Below are positions 11,836-24,783 of a stretch of DNA of 64,000 nucleotides, one piece after another. A model generated the notes under the pieces. That model was given only the letters and a program-made list of their open reading frames with translations. It ran no database searches and was not told the DNA's origin. Location: positions 8,513,640-8,577,639 of the forward strand of contig CM072152.1 of NCBI GenBank assembly GCA_036850595.1, written 5' to 3'. The position numbers and the translations under genes were made by a program. The stretch's first letter is position 1. Each line of letters starts with the position of its first letter. Origin of the DNA: Rhyacichthys aspro. Taxonomy: Eukaryota > Chordata > Actinopteri > Gobiiformes > Rhyacichthyidae.

Positions 11836-13085
11836 ACCACTGATTGCATGAGGAAAATTAAAATAGGGGATTAAAAAAAAAGGATCGCCAACAGTAATAG
11901 AAAGTTAAAGTCACCTCTTTTTTTTAGTATGATGAATGTCCCCAAACATATGAGAATGACGTATAGGGATAATTGTTAGAGGAACTGCCGACTTTAAGTA
12001 ACAATATGTCAGGGAAATGAAAGGATTTTTAGTTTCTCACAATTGCAAAGGCACATGAAAGTTGAATTTAATTTCTTTGAGCCACGAAGATAATGTTTTA
12101 TGTTGAAATTGATAAAAACTGTGACCAGCCAAAAATAAAAAAATAAAAAATAATAATAATAATAATGAAGAAATGGTACTTTTTTTTTTTTTTTTTTACC
12201 TACAGAAACCCATGATGTCCACTATCTACAGAGTAAGTAAGTAAATTCATTTTCTACTCTAATCTCTGATCTATGTGGGAAAATGTCTCAGGTGTCCATG
12301 CTCTTTAACCTGCTATTGTCCAGTCAGATTACTTTAGCTAGGACTTATTTCAACCCCAAAATTCATACTCGTTACTCCGATTTGTTCTCACACATCATAA
12401 TCACACATTCATTATTTACAAATACCAATTCTATTCGCAAAAGGCCAGCTTCGATTTTTACAGATAGAGTCCTGAACGAACAAGGACACTTAAGGACATA
12501 TTCTTTTTACAGTTACAAATCAATACACAAGTAGCCTCCTACAGTTTTCTAGGTCATAGCCAATGGTTTTCACCCTTTTCTAACACAGTTTCTTTGTCCT
12601 CTCCCTCTTCACATCAAAGATCTCACTGAGAATGCTGGTCACAAGTACTTTCATGAGACAAAGACAAGTTGTAAATGCTTTATGCCTTTGCTCCAAACTG
12701 TTTCACTTACTTCAAAATGGGCAAGTTTATACAGGCAGAGCACCACCACGAACTTTTGACGGCCAACCTAGATTTAAAAAGAGAAATCACAAGCACTTGA
12801 AGACTTACAGTCAGTTTAATATCAATAGTATGTACACTAGACTTCCACTGAAAACAGTTACTAATTAGATCATATACTGTACCACTAATATACAGCTAAA
12901 TGTGATATAAGCTGTAAGAATTGTTAACCTTAGATAGGGCTTGGAACAGACTCAAAACACATGTTGTGATTACACCACCTGAACCCGAACATTTCCCTGT
13001 GCTTTTGTATCTGTGGGAACTTACCTTTATCTTAAAATAGGAAGAATAAATACAGAACAATGGTAATGCCCTACCGTGTATGTTG
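11836..13085. other. AT-rich unique sequence with simple repeats
   Basis: An (AAT)n run lies near 12152-12170 and an 18-base T run at 12180-12197. The 12,280-12,880 stretch is unique; its open frames have no recognised domain. Confidence 0.45.
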
Positions 13086-13462
13086 TCAAGGGTGTTGTTA
13101 TAAATAATGGGACATGACAGGAGAGTGACACTGAGGCATGCAGGTGAAGCCACTGCACGTGTAGAACTAAACGTTGGCTGGGCCCCAAATGAGAGAAGGA
13201 ATGATACGACTAGCTTCAGAACAGTGAATGATGCAGACAGTGAACGACAGAATAAAAGGCACAGACAAAGAGAATTGGAGGCAGAGAGAAGGCAGTGCCA
13301 GGCCGAACAGATGTTCCTATGGTTTGTGCTCAGAGCTGCTCTTCCTCTGCTGGATCCCCGCTCTGCTCCAACCCTCCCTCCGGCTACTCCTCACTGTGTG
13401 GATGTGACTGTGAACGCCAGGACTGCCTGTGTGTTCTCACTCTGTCACTTGTGATTGTGTCG
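13086..13462. other. GC-richer unique block with 115-aa open frame
   Basis: The frame 13107-13454 shows no known domain. A nested ATG at 13312 would give a hydrophobic start (MFLWFVLRAALPLL) like a signal peptide, but nothing after it is recognisable and no splice or poly(A) signals support a transcript. Probably non-coding. Confidence 0.2.
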
Positions 13463-15462
13463 TATTAGGGTGTGAGACATACAGATCTGCAGTGAGGCTA
13501 ACTCAGGTTACTTGTCTATCTTTAACCTGAAGATGATCAGGTTGAAGGCATTAACTATTTTATTTGCATGTGATAATTGTGATAAATGTATGTACCCTCC
13601 AGCAAGCACATTTTATTTGGCTATGTTAAGATTACAGTGAACAAAAATTAGCATCTTCTTCTTACTTTTTAGAGTTGTCAGTCATTCAGTGAGGATTTTC
13701 TCATACATTCTCTTACTGTTTTTATTGTGAAAGAGTACAGGTGCATTTAGGGAATGGATATTAAGCTCTTTGATTGCATTTCCAGTTGAAAAAAGGGATA
13801 TTAGTCAATAAAAATAAAAATAAAATAAAATATATTTTTTTGTTTTGTTTTGGCAAATTAAGTGACCATGTGTTCAGTCAGTATTTAGGTAGAGAACATT
13901 ACATATAACTGCTACATGCAATATTCAACTGCTCTACTCCAGTGAAAGCTACAAGCTACATTGCATTGTAAAGCACATCTTAGTACACCACACGGAAGAG
14001 CCAAAGTTATACACGGATTATTTAGGGACTTGTGCTTCCACATCAAAGACTGCAAGGGATCAGCATACATGCATATTATCTATAAATATTATGCATATTA
14101 AAATATAATGTTTCTTATACATAAAATCCCTTTTAGCTGGCTATAAACCTCCAATGTAACTTTCCTGACCTAAAGCAAGCACTTGTCGTGAGAGATTATG
14201 AGTGACGTTCTTTATGGCACTCAAATAGAGGGCGTAGAAACAGTCTAAAGTGTCTGTTTTTGGCATTAGCTTGCACCCTGAAGTGGTAATGTTTAGGATG
14301 TACAATTGGTTTTATTTGTTTGGCCCTGTTTTTTATATTCTTCTATATTGTACAAAGTCCTAGTGTTTTTACTTAAATAATCATCACAAATGTCTGAAAA
14401 ACCTATGTCGATCACATTTTGGCCTTGATTACATTCCATATGTTAAGGAGTTGGAGACGACAAACATGTGACACAAAAGACTGATTTCTGAAATACTTCT
14501 TAGTAGCATAACCCATGTTGGTATTATGTACATACTGTAGAAAAAATATCAGTGATCACTGATTTAAAATACATGAAAGGCGTAGCATACTTAGACTTAA
14601 TGGCGGAGACTATTTAGATGCACTTTTCAATGTGGGCAATTAATTGTGAGCAGAATACTATGTAGCTTCCATTAAAATAATCAGCTTTTCTGATTACGAT
14701 GTTTATTTAATAGACTATAAAACTGTGTTGCTACTGACTTGGAGTTCGAGTGTGAAAAGCTGTCAGTGTACAGTAAGTGCATGAAAACAGTGCAGCCATT
14801 ACAGCCCCAGCATGCTTCAAATACACTGCTGGAAGATCCAACATTGTCAGAAATCACCCACACTTTTCTTCAGTTAAAAGTAGGCTGAGGGCTTATTTTT
14901 TTTTGTTATTTTTTTTCTGAAAGCATCAATCTGACATGCGCACCCACTTTTCTCAGCAATTTGCCAGGTGTGTGGAGGTGTACAGATGATTTGAACCTCT
15001 CTATTCAGCCCCTTCTTTTTCCATCTTTACACAAGGATTCCCGTCAGCGAGCAGACAAAAACAGTGCAATACCGCAGATGCTTTAATAGAAAAACCGTTG
15101 AAGAGTGTGCTGAGGCATTTATGAATGTATGATTCATCTGACCTCTACCTCTCTGTGACAGCACTGATTTTCACCCACCACTTTCAGACTGGCGTTTCTT
15201 AACACATATTACACTTTTCCCCTTAGATTTGATCTGAGTCGTTTTTCTATTTTATTCCATGAGGAAGGCAGGAGACAATGTTATCAATATTGCGAAAAAA
15301 AGATTTTAAAGATTAAAACTGAATACTGCTGTGTGCCATTCACTGTGTCCAAAGTCCTCATGGTTTGGAATGGCAAAAGTGAAGCAAATTATATGAATTA
15401 TTTGAAATTGATAAAGACAATGTAAGCCCTGTAAGCCTTTTTGATACGACTGATACTATTTA
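13463..15462. other. Unique AT-rich sequence, nothing recognised
   Basis: A/T-rich simple sequence near 13808-13850. No repeats of the families seen elsewhere, no RNA-like structure noticed. Confidence 0.4.
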
Positions 15463-15800
15463 AAGCACCATTATCCCCCACCCCTTACCCCAAAAGCAGC
15501 CTAGGGATCTTTTCTGCTTTTCTTTTATTAAAAAAGCTAAAACCAGACCAATTTTCCTCCACAAAATACAAATACATTTTGCGTTATTTTGTTATTTGAA
15601 AAGACATATCCCAACAGAATAACACCTTCTCTGTTTTATCAGTGGCTGTTACTTCCTTGTTGTTATCGGTGTAGACCAATGGGAGATCAACAAGAGAGCA
15701 TGTGATTGGCCACAGACACAGTGTTAAAATCCTTAAAAATAAAGCCTAGTTGACATCTTATGGTTCTGATTCTGATACAATATGCTATTTAAACTGTTTT
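15463..15800 (+). repeat. Repeat family X, copy C (internally deleted)
   Basis: Shares CCAAAAGCAGCCTAGGGA and CTTTTATTAAAA with copy B, then GTGTAGACCAATGGGA and GAGCATGTGATTGGCCA with copies A, B and D. The TTGAGCTGTTT middle block present in A, B and D is missing. Its 3' part (GTGTTAAAATCCTTAA...AAAGCCTA) matches copy E most closely, so C and E may be one subfamily. Confidence 0.6.
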
Positions 15801-15968
15801 TTTCTTACATGCATTAAAAAATAAAAATAAAAATTGCATACTGTTTAACACAGAAATTAATTTGGCACCACTTTTCCTTAAGGGTGACAAAGGAAAGGAA
15901 ACAGAGCTGTCCTGTAAGCACTGTCTTAATCGCAGGGCTAACACTTAGAGACAGAAAACTGACAGATA

Positions 15969-15994
15969 CATTCATTCATTCATTCATTCATTCA
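15969..15994. repeat. (CATT)n microsatellite
   Basis: About six tandem CATT units, flanked by unique sequence. Confidence 0.9.
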
Positions 15995-16161
15995 CTATAG
16001 TCGATTTAGATTCACCAATTCATCCAGACAGTTTGAGTACACATTTCAAGGCTGTATATCAACTGTCCTGACTACAAAACGTGCTTATAGGAAAAGTTGT
16101 ACTGTTGTGGCAGGATCTGGTGAAATAAGTATAAGAGGTTACAGATTTAAACAATTTTAAT

Positions 16162-16652
16162 CACACGTGTCAAACTCAAGGCCCGGGGGCCAAATGCGGC
16201 CCTTTGCAGTGTTTTCTGTGGCCCTTCACTACATTTAGAAAGTGATATTTTTGGCAATAGGTTTTAATGGATTTGGAAAGATAAATAAAACCTGTTAAAA
16301 TCCATCCAAAACCTGTTCAAATTCGATTAAAACGTGTTGAACCTGTTCAACCTGATCAAAACCAATTAAAATTGATCTAAAACCTATACAAATCTGACTT
16401 AAACCTACTCAAGTCTAATTAAACCGATTCAAATCCATCTAAAACCTATTTAAATCCAAGTAAAACCTGTTCAAATTCAACTTAATTAAATTAATAAATG
16501 AATGTTAAAAGATAACTTATGTAAGATTAAAATGAAGATGAAATCTTACATTCAAAATTTAATAAAAGCTTCCAAATGGCACCATCTTCGGCCCCTGAAA
16601 GGATTCTTGTTAACTACTGAGGCCCCTCACCACTTTGAGTTTGACACCACTG
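16162..16652 (+). mobile_element. Non-autonomous hAT element, copy 1
   Basis: The left end reads CACACGTGTCAAACTCAAGG and the right end GAGTTTGACACCACTG, imperfect inverted repeats of hAT type. Flanking octamers are ATTTTAAT (16154-16161) and ATTTAAAT (16653-16660), seven of eight identical, as expected for an old hAT TSD. The GGCCCGGGGGCCAAATGCGG subterminal block is shared with copies at 34821 and 44056. The interior (about 16287-16480) is an array of nine or so diverged 20-21-bp units of the form AAAACCTGTTCAAATCCATCT-like. No transposase; the 62-aa frame at 16502 is incidental. Confidence 0.85.
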
Positions 16653-16899
16653 ATTTAAATCATAACATTAAAAAAATAAATAAAAATTAAGTCCCTTAAC
16701 CAAAACGAAGGCTTATATAGTAGTCACCTGTCATAAGTTACAAATTACATTTTCTCCACAATTAACTTTCACACTCATTTCACACATTCTGTCAAAAAAT
16801 ATGCAGCCTTCCAGTTTTATTGCTCATGGCGCGTGCATCCAGACAAGTGTAAACATAAAATTAGCATGTAACACCTGTGTCATACTATACAGATCATTT

Positions 16900-17335
16900 C
16901 TACTGTAACCAAGATTATCTTAACGGAGTAATCGCCGGCAGACAGTGTTAACGTCGTCCTCTAAGAGGCCCGTTACAGATTGCTTTTCTCTGTGGAGCAT
17001 CTGCAGAGCTGCTAATTGAAACATGATGTTTTCAGCAGCTGTGAGTGGCTCCAATTTCTGTTTTCATTTTGGTAAATGACACGTGGCACTTCGGTTGCAC
17101 ATTGAGTGTGTGCTAACAGGTAAACATCCTGCTAATGAGCACTCCACTCTCCATTGCTTTAATGAGCATTGTAAAAGGCCCACTCTGACACGTTTGTTAG
17201 CAGCGATAACATGTGTATGATGTGTTCCGGCTTTGAAAATCCTCTTATTTTTTAATTGATGTAGCATGTTGTGCAGGAAAATAAGACGTGCACAAAAGCC
17301 ATTGTTCAGCGTTAATATCCATTCCACTGGTGTTT
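16900..17335. promoter_or_regulatory. Candidate conserved regulatory block
   Basis: About 430 bp of repeat-free, high-complexity sequence. TAATGAGC occurs twice (17133-17140 and 17160-17167, 27 bp apart) and a forkhead GTAAACA site lies at 17120-17126. CpG-containing segments (GTAATCGCCGG, AACGTCGTCC) stand out from the background. An 87-aa minus frame has no domain. Conservation untested. Confidence 0.3.
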
Positions 17336-19440
17336 AAAAAATGAAAGCCATATCTGCTCTTTCCTTCTTGAGATGCAGCTGCTGACGGACTTTTTAATTC
17401 ACTCAGTCTTAATCTTGTATTATTATGCTAATAATAAGCAATCAAAAACATTTCAGTGCTAAATTGAAAATGGAGAGTATTTAGATTGCAAACAATTGAA
17501 TGGTGACAGCACATTTGCCGTGGCTGAGCTTGAGAAAGCACAGGCTGCTTCTTGTTTTGAATGAGACTCAGTCACCAGCTCTGAGTGCTTTCCAGTGTCT
17601 TCATCAGCGTCCAGGAAGTCTGCAGCCCAGCCTGAGCCTGCTCAAGGGAATTTACTGAGGGGACATTTTAGTGGGAGTTTAGCGTTTGGGGAAAGTGATC
17701 TGTAGTGTTACAAGCTTTGGAGATATATTTTTCTCTTCACAAGGAACAAAATGTAAGATGATTTGATTCCAATAGTCCCCTTAGTGCATGTTTCACATCT
17801 GCACTTATCGACTCAAAAGGCTTGTGGGTGGAAATCAATTTTTTACATTTTTCTACAAAACCAAGATCATTACAGCCATTTTATTTCACTCCAGCTTTGT
17901 TGAATCCTCGAGGTTAAATCTTTCAATCACACCATCTGTCTTTCCATTTGGACAAACTAGCCTCAGCTAACGACACTGCAAACACAGCCGGAGCCAGTAA
18001 GGTCACTGATATTATTAGCAACTCATTAACATTTGGTTTCCATGGCGAGAAATGGCAACAGTTACAGCTGAATCAACCGGGGCCAAACACCCGACAATGA
18101 TGGCAAAGAGAACCTAAAATTGGATGGAATTATGAATTAAAAATTAGGTCTGAATGTAAAATTGTACTTGTATTGATACAAAAAAAAATAAAAAATCATT
18201 GACATCATTTTGGCAAGAATATGCCAAGAAAACAAAAAGAAAGCACAAGTGCTCTGAACATAATACAATAAATGGCATTCCATGAATTAAAGTACAAGGA
18301 AATAATACATAAATTACATTACATTAATATTTCAGTCAATTATTGCAATTTTTACACATTTGTTACATTATTTATACACTTCAAAGTATTAATGAGTACC
18401 ATTATTTCACATTCAAACAAACCAATTACCAATAAATTCTTTTACTCTATTTTACCATTCTTACAATCAAATTAAATGATAATATTTTTACTATAAAATT
18501 TTACATTAATGATAGTTAACAACACATTTTTCAAATCGGGACCAAAACAAAATAGTGCTTATAGTTATAAAATGAATCAATAAAAGATTGTATGAATGGT
18601 ATGTATTGTCTATATAGTATTTATATTTAAGATTTTAAAATGTACTTCTTTCACCTTGTTGTTAATGCAGGATTCAGATAAGAACCAGGCCTTATTCCAG
18701 TTAATATGTGGAAACATATTTTTCCAAAAAGCGTTACTCTTGGGTACAATCAAGAATTTACTACCTATGAATCTATTATAACAGTTTGCATGTCATGGTT
18801 ACAGTTATTATTCAACCCTCTTCATTATATTAGGTATTAGTTTGTAGATTCTGGTTAAAGCAGTGGAGCACAATTACGTCTATAATTACTTTTTTGTTGA
18901 TTTGCAAGTCTTGATTTGATAATTCTTTGGTTGTAAAAGTTTTCATCGTTATTGGACATTTTTATTTTGATTCAACATGTTTCTGTCTCCCACAGACAAT
19001 CATAGCTTTGCTTTAACTCTTTTCCCCAACACTCCAATACAAATTAGACTTAGTTGACATCACAGTCTCGCTGCTGCATCTCCCACCTTCTTTCTTTTTT
19101 CACAGCTCATCAAACCTCATCACTCTGGTGACTCACAGTTTTGTTAAAGAATTGCAGAGTTGTGGTGTGTGAAAACCTCTCCCCCTGATGTACATCCACA
19201 TGACTAGAGAAAGACAGTGGCGGCGGCGGGGGGGATCGGTCGGCCGCTGCACACTGGTACCAACTAATTAAGAAAGTCCCAGAATTCACAGTTTGTTGTT
19301 TTTGCCAGCCTGGCCAAGGCAAAGCCATGTGACCCGTAAAGAGAATGAGGCAAGTGACCCATGAAAGACCACAGGAAATAGAGTCTGTGACGAAGGAGAA
19401 AGGACGAGGTTCAGAAGTCGAAATGAGACACAGTAAAGGT
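17336..19440. other. AT-rich unique sequence; GC-rich patch near 19217
   Basis: 18,120-18,800 is strongly AT-rich with no recognised repeat. A GGCGGCGGCGGGGGGGATCG patch lies at about 19219-19238. Confidence 0.4.
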
Positions 19441-22400
19441 ACGTTTTTTTGAGAAGCAATGGGAAATTGGTGGAGAAAACAAGTAGGAACAGACGTAATG
19501 ATGTCAGTGCTAATATGTGCTCGGAACCTGAGTAAAATTATGATTGGTTTTACTGAAAAGTGGTAAGATTGTTTTTTACACTTGAGATTAGGGCAGGTTT
19601 TTGAGTAGTAAAGTACATTTTTAATTTAATTTTTAAATTCGAGCAACAAAATCATGAAAAGGAAAATGTTGTGTAGCAAAGTATGACTGAAATTAAAATA
19701 CAACATTTGGATTTCATGATCTTTTTGTGGGAGCTGATTACATAAACGAACATTTCCAGATAAAAGGCTTTACAAAAGTGGTCCACTAACACATATTAAC
19801 AAGTGTGTTATTGTTAGATGGCTGTGATTCGAAAAGAAGTAAAAAGAAAAAAAAAAACATGTAAGAAAGTCCTACCTCGGAAAACAAATAAAATATATAT
19901 AATTCATAGGTTTGCGTCATGTTAGGACAAAACAATTATGAGATGTGCTGTACGTGAGTTTAATTTGATGTGAAATGTCATATACACACACATCTGAGTA
20001 TCAGTGACATCAGGTCTTCAGTGAGATTCTGTAAAAAGAGTTGTTTTGCAGCACCATGATGCAGCCATTTTTGATCCTATAAGGCAGTGTTTCACAACTT
20101 TTTTTCCATAGGATCAATATTTGGAAAGGTCAAAACAATTCCTGGTTTGGCTTGGCATTGATAGTTTTTTCTTTTTTCAGGTTTGGTCTTTTTTAAGTGT
20201 TTTAATTATTATTAGTAGTAGTAGTAGGAGTAATAGTTAGTCTAATTTCTTACTTTTCACCATTTTTTCATGCAATTTTGTTCTCATTTTTAATGTCCTT
20301 TTGATGATTCTTAGCACAGTGCCATTCATTTTTACTGTTGACCTTCTCATTAAACAGCTAAGGACCACCACAAACTTTTTTCTTAATCTTTTAAAAAATT
20401 GCAACTTTTTTGGTGACTCACCTTTGGGTCCTGAGATATTTTATAGCTGTATGGACTATATACCTCTGTCAATCCAGCACTGCACAAGTCTATAGCAGTT
20501 CATCACTCTATATTGGTTTACCCTTCATTCTGGCACCTGAGTTCCAGATTCATAGGGAACATACAAATGACGCCACACTTCCTCAACACATACAAAGATT
20601 AGAAGCATCCTCATCCGTAGTGTTTCCAATTTGCGAAGGAAATTTCTCACTTCATGCTCATGATGAAATCCTGAGATCTAACTAATCTCCCGGGAATCCA
20701 GCTCTGATTCCACAGCGAGGCTCTATCTGTCTGTGAAATGTTTTTATTTAATTACCAGACTAACTTCATTCTCAGGTGGAGTGTTAACAAAATATTGCAA
20801 TTGTGGAATTTGACAAGGAATTAAAGAGATCTGATAGATTTTTATCTCAGTGGAAAAGGAGGAAGTAAATAAGACTCTGACATATGTTGTGGAAGATTTA
20901 TGACATTTCCAACCAAGCATCACAATATTTACTACAGGGTTGGACAAATTACCAACTCAAATATATCACTCATTTCCTCTTGTGAACTTATTATATATAC
21001 CAAGAGGTTTATTCATGTGAAGCAATTATTGACATATTCTGCCATTTTGACTTTCGCACCTTTCACACAGCCTGGAACAAGCTGCCAACCAAAAACAAAA
21101 ATTAACTGGGTGTTAGTCTGCCTTGGGAATCACACCCTATCCGTCTTATAATTAGCGGTAAGGTTAAAATCAAGATGCACTGACATAATTTATGTTAAAA
21201 AAAAAACCAACAACTTATTTTAATATTTACTGATAGACAGTTATATTATGTAGCTCAAAAATAGGGCCAGTCACTTCCAAGCACTGGTAAATAGGCTGTA
21301 TCAACATCTACAAAACAAACACATTAAGACCACATTAAACAAGTAACCAATAAAAGACCAACATATTCTTAGACCAGTCTTAGGCCACGTCCAAAGTCAC
21401 AGAGAAGTGTTTGGTAAGGGAAGGGATTTTTTAATTTATTTATTTTAATGGGTGATTTAAACTACAATAATAAACAAAACAAAAAAAAAACAAAAAAAAT
21501 CCCTTTTTTTTTTTCTGTTGAGCTTCCTGAAAGTTTTCTTAACGTTAGTTTAGGGTTATCTCACATTGAAATTATACTCAAAGATACCCTTGCAATCATG
21601 TGACTAATTTAAGACTCTATATATTGACACATACTGTATATTAAAGTTACTGCGGAAAACCTATCTTGATAGTGTCTGAATGTGTATTATTGTGAGTCCA
21701 ACCCACCAAGTGATATTTGACAACCAAAACTGTGCCATTAAAGTTAAATACAGTGGTCACTGGAGACAGAGATGCTTGCTTGTTTGACTTATTGACATGT
21801 TAACTTCTCATGTTCTGTTAAACACTGGACTTTTTGCTCTCAATTTTATGTCCACAAAACCTATATTGTCCTTCCACCAGAACATACAGTATGCTTGTGG
21901 ATACTGTCTCCAATCCTCCACCAGGGCTTAAATGCCCAGTGACTGAACACCCTGCATTCATGCATCAGCATTTACAATGTCACACACCAGAGCCCATATA
22001 TTTACAGCTAAAGGCCCGGCAATGTGCTGTTTTTATTTTACTGCCTTTGTCGGTCTGAAAGCAAATGGGTAAAGGAGGCCGTATACATAAACTTACATTG
22101 ACACTTTCATACACAACAAATCCAGATTTTACACTGTTTAGACTATTTATTTTATTGCATTTACCTAACCTTTAACGCCTTGTAAATCCCTAGACAATAA
22201 ACAGAATCAGAAAAATACTGCAGCCTGTAGAATCCCGAGCCGGTGGAATTGTTTCTTAAATATCTATTATAATTTAGACGTCTGAACTTTCGAAGACATA
22301 AAGCTTTAACTTCCTATTTCCCCAACTCCATTTTCTTCCTTTTTATCTCCACCCAGTCTCCCCAGATTAACAGATAATGCTGTGGATCTCGGCAAATGAA

Positions 22401-22796
22401 AAGTAAGAGCCAGTTAGCTTGGCCTTTTATTGAGCTATAACAGCGTTAGATAACCCTTTCCTTCAGAGTAATGCTATTGTTAAACCACTATAGATTTAGC
22501 AATATAACCGGTCTGCCGAACAAGAGAGCACATTTTGTTTAACATTCTCACAGCATTATGGCCCACATTCTGAATGAAACATCAGAGCGGTAAATACCAC
22601 TGATGGTTGCCAAATGCACTGAGTGAAATGAACAGCAAAGTGTGCACCTGGTGTGGAACCAAAGCACCTGAGCACTCAAAGGTGTTTCTCATTCCGGCTA
22701 CTCTCTGAAACTGATTTCCCATCGCATTGTATCGTAAAAATGCTCACAGTCTTTTATTATTTATGAGACAAATGAAACTTTGGGGATGAGAGATGT
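19441..22796. other. Unique AT-rich sequence with simple repeats
   Basis: A (TAG)n run lies near 20211-20227 and A/T homopolymers at about 21475-21518. CAGTGTTTCACAACTT at 20084-20099 resembles a hAT terminus but no partner end was found. Open frames 20301-20685 have no recognised domain. Confidence 0.4.
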
Positions 22797-23362
22797 CCTT
22801 AAAGCTCCACTCCCTGATTTTCTTTATGTCCCTGTCTCAGATTCCACTCACCCCCAAAAGCAGCCGAGGGACCTCTCCTGCTTCTCTTTTATTAAAACAA
22901 TAAAACTACACCAATTTTTCTTCCACAAAATACTAATACATATCACCAAACTGAAGTTTAGAGTTATCGTTGGATTAGCTGTGACTTCAGTGTCAGACGG
23001 CAATTATATCCTCTTTAAACATTATGTGATTTAATTGACAGTATTTATCTTACTCTGTTTTATGTTGCCTCCCTTATTTCTGTTTTTTGTTTTCTTTTTT
23101 GAGCTGTTTGTTTGTGTCAAAAGACATATTAAGTGCCGAAAATACACTTTATCGGCAGCTATTAAACTTCCTCGAACGTCACATGATAAGCCTGTGTTGA
23201 CCAATGAGAGTGCTCCTTTTGTGAGCATGTGATTGGCCAGTTGGCAAGTTTTCTGTTTCTGAATAGTGGTTCTATTAAAATCCTCTATAATAAACAGTAG
23301 AATACATTATTTTTTTTCACATATTTTTTGCAATATACCATTTTCCCACTAAAAGAAAAAAT
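22797..23362 (+). repeat. Repeat family X, copy B
   Basis: Starts TTAAAGCTCCACTCCCTGAT, as copy A, and ends in ACTAAAAGAAAAAA at the same relative position as the A-rich tails of A and D. Contains the TTGAGCTGTTT block, TTGACCAATGAGAG and GAGCATGTGATTGGCCA. The small open frames on both strands are shadows of this repeat. Confidence 0.65.
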
Positions 23363-23640
23363 ATCAGGCAAAGTCTGTTGAATAAAACCAAAAAATAATA
23401 CTATTTATTTACTATGCAAGTATAAGTACAGTATAAGTATAGTACAATGCAAACTGTCATGCATGTTTGTCATTTGACCACCAGATGGGGCCAATGAGCT
23501 GGTATGTTTATGAAAACAGTAATTACTCTAATATGATATCCATCTTTCTATTGTGACCAAACGACCACTCAACCAAAATGGTGTCTGTAGACATCTGTCC
23601 ATGTCCAGTAAAAGTTATTACCTCAATGGTTCATAACACT

Positions 23641-23840
23641 TAAGCCCAATCCCAATTCTACCCCTTACCTCTTGTTTTGTGCGTTCAAGAAAGAGGAAGG
23701 GGTGTCCCAGTACTCATTTGGATCGAGGGGAAGGGCTGTACACCTCTCCAAACGAAGATTTTCAGGGACCACACTTGAAACGAAGGGTTAAGATAAATTC
23801 CCAGCTTGCTGTGCGTTCACCGGGACCACAGCTGTGAGAG
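23641..23840. repeat. MITE-like block of a fish repeat family
   Basis: The sequence CCCAATCCCAATTCTACCCC, then AAGGGGTGTCCCAGTACTC and GGGACCACACTTGAAACG, resembles a repeat I know from ray-finned fish genomes. Partial inverted symmetry is visible (CTTACCTCTTGTTTTG against CGAAGGGTTAAG). Ends and TSD are not clear, so class is uncertain. Confidence 0.4.
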
Positions 23841-24748
23841 AATTGCAAAATCAAATTAATTTCAGCTTTGATAAATATTTAAAATCACATCAGTCCTGTT
23901 TTATGTTCCTTTAATCATAGCTCATTTATGTACTAACACGTTTTCTCTTTGGAACGTGTCTGAAAAATGGCTTGCTAACATTGGCGTGACATCGACAGGT
24001 CACACTCTTGTAATTGCCGAACTTTTTATCAGCGAATACATAACACCGCTGTCTCTTATTTTGGTCGATATCAATAGGTATCTTTTTGTTTTTTGTGGTC
24101 ATTGCCCTGAATTCAAATCCATGCTTTTTGTGACACAGTGAAATAATGTCTTTGTGTCCATTTTATTTGGTGCACCTCAAAATGTCACAAAACTTTTATA
24201 TTACACCCAAGCCCTACCTTTGTCTTTCCCCACACTCTCTCTGTCACACACTCCACACAATGCTGACAGTAACATATGGCTTTTTGTCAGATGGGTGTTT
24301 TACACATCTGTTGTCTGTGCACCTTTACCAATTTATCATTTCTGCTGTTGACTTTTACACTTCAGCTGTTCTCAGCCACGTCAAGGTTGTTACATTGGGA
24401 AAGTTTATTCATTCTGCAGCCACACCGCACATCCATACAAATACATATGTCTAAATAAGAGCAAACTAAACCAGGGCAGTTGTTGGATTACAAAACGCAA
24501 GATGCCAAGGTTCCATTACATGACTGATTGTGAAGTGTTGGCTTCAAATTCCTCATGCAAATTGTTGATTGGGCTATATTTCAGAGTGGTATGTGTCTCC
24601 CTGTGCACTCGATGTGAAAAAATGAGCAAACGTTTCAGGGTGTGTGTTGTGGAAGGTGTGTGTACGTGTCTTTCTGAGCAGAACAGTGGAACAGAAGAGC
24701 TGCCATCTGGTGAAAACCTTCCACCTGCTCACACTTTGGTGGTCCTTC

Positions 24749-24750
<2 letters not shown>
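23841..24750. other. Unique sequence, nothing recognised
   Basis: Overlapping open frames at 24146-24458 have no known domain. Confidence 0.4.

Positions 24751-24780
<30 letters not shown>
24751..24780. repeat. (TG)n microsatellite
   Basis: Fifteen uninterrupted TG units. The 108-aa frame crossing it (24502-24828) is translated repeat, not a gene. Confidence 0.95.

Positions 24781-24783
<3 letters not shown>

Noticed and set aside
13312..13451. Small secreted protein starting at ATG 13312
   Set aside because: Only a hydrophobic start is visible, with no transcript signals and no recognisable mature part.
20084..20100. CAGTGTTTCACAACTT, like a hAT left terminus
   Set aside because: No matching right terminus or TSD found in the following 600 bp.
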